From: Reticulomyxa filosa
Lineage: Eukaryota; Foraminifera; Reticulomyxidae
Assembly (NCBI GenBank): GCA_000512085.1
Contig: ASPP01006696.1
Span: 1 to 33,732 of the forward strand
Direction: 5' to 3'
Length of the DNA stretch: 33,732 bases
Position 1 is the first letter of the stretch, and every line of letters starts with the position of its first letter. Positions 33,532-33,732 of the stretch are shown here, one piece after another. The notes beneath the pieces are model-generated. The model ran no database searches and was not told where the DNA came from. It saw nothing but the letters and a program-made list of their open reading frames with translations. The translations under genes were made by a program, and so were the position numbers.

Positions 33532-33732
33532 TTCTGGTATTGACATTCACAATTCTGGGATTCCGTTATTACAAAGATTAAAAAAAATCCTATATCAGAT
33601 CATCGTGACGATCTGGCACGTTCTAAGTGAAAACTCGTTGGAACAGGTGTAAAACTTCAAGATACTTCAGTCTCTCAAAAAGAGCAAACTCGATATTGAG
33701 ATATCAAGATCAAGATATCTTAAGATAACAAC

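Overview
The window is nuclear DNA of a eukaryote. It is AT-rich and its genes are split by short GT-AG introns. It is full of A/T homopolymers and of AAT-type repeats that encode asparagine runs. The genes (formin, FMR1-like KH protein, Prp17/CDC40, CHY/RING ligase, CAP-Gly kinase fusion), decayed WD-40 units in non-coding DNA and the intron style fit a rhizarian protist. A foraminiferan such as Reticulomyxa filosa is my best guess, but this is an inference from style and content, not from a marker gene.

Layout, left to right. 32-2483 (+): FMR1/FXR-like protein with a Tudor-like start, a KH0-like part and tandem KH domains. 3488-4646 (-): RCHY1/Pirh2-type CHY-CTCHY-RING ubiquitin ligase. 5457-7490 (+): SAM-SPRY protein. 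8019-10698 (+): type II membrane protein with a GDP-fucose O-fucosyltransferase fold. About 1.7 kb without genes follows, holding a decayed WD-40 repeat array. 12427-13205 (+): SAP-domain protein. 13820-19558 (+): a 17-exon formin with an acylation-type N-terminus, a long coiled coil and four copies of an MKKVGMP motif ahead of FH2. 19559-21508: no gene seen. 21509-22151 (-): calmodulin-like EF-hand protein. 23010-24056 (-): unrecognised single-exon protein. 24607-26759 (-): splicing factor Prp17/CDC40. 27213-30082 (+): two CAP-Gly domains, a protein kinase and four EF-hands in one protein. 30083-33732: gene-poor, with a deleted Tc1/mariner transposase, a zinc-finger-like relic and a short unexplained reading frame at the right edge.

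The genes are ordinary separate eukaryotic loci, not an operon. Three of them bear on cytoskeleton and calcium: the acylated formin, the EF-hand protein, and the CAP-Gly/calcium-kinase fusion. The fusion is the most novel item, because it would place a calcium-responsive kinase directly on microtubule ends or tubulin tails.

Exon joins were worked out by matching intron phase. For RCHY1, SAM-SPRY, O-FucT, EF-hand and CDC40 the exons join to a complete frame without correction. The FMR1-like, SAP, formin and kinase genes need seven one-base corrections between them. Five of these are a missing A in an A-run. This looks like homopolymer error in the assembly but should be checked.
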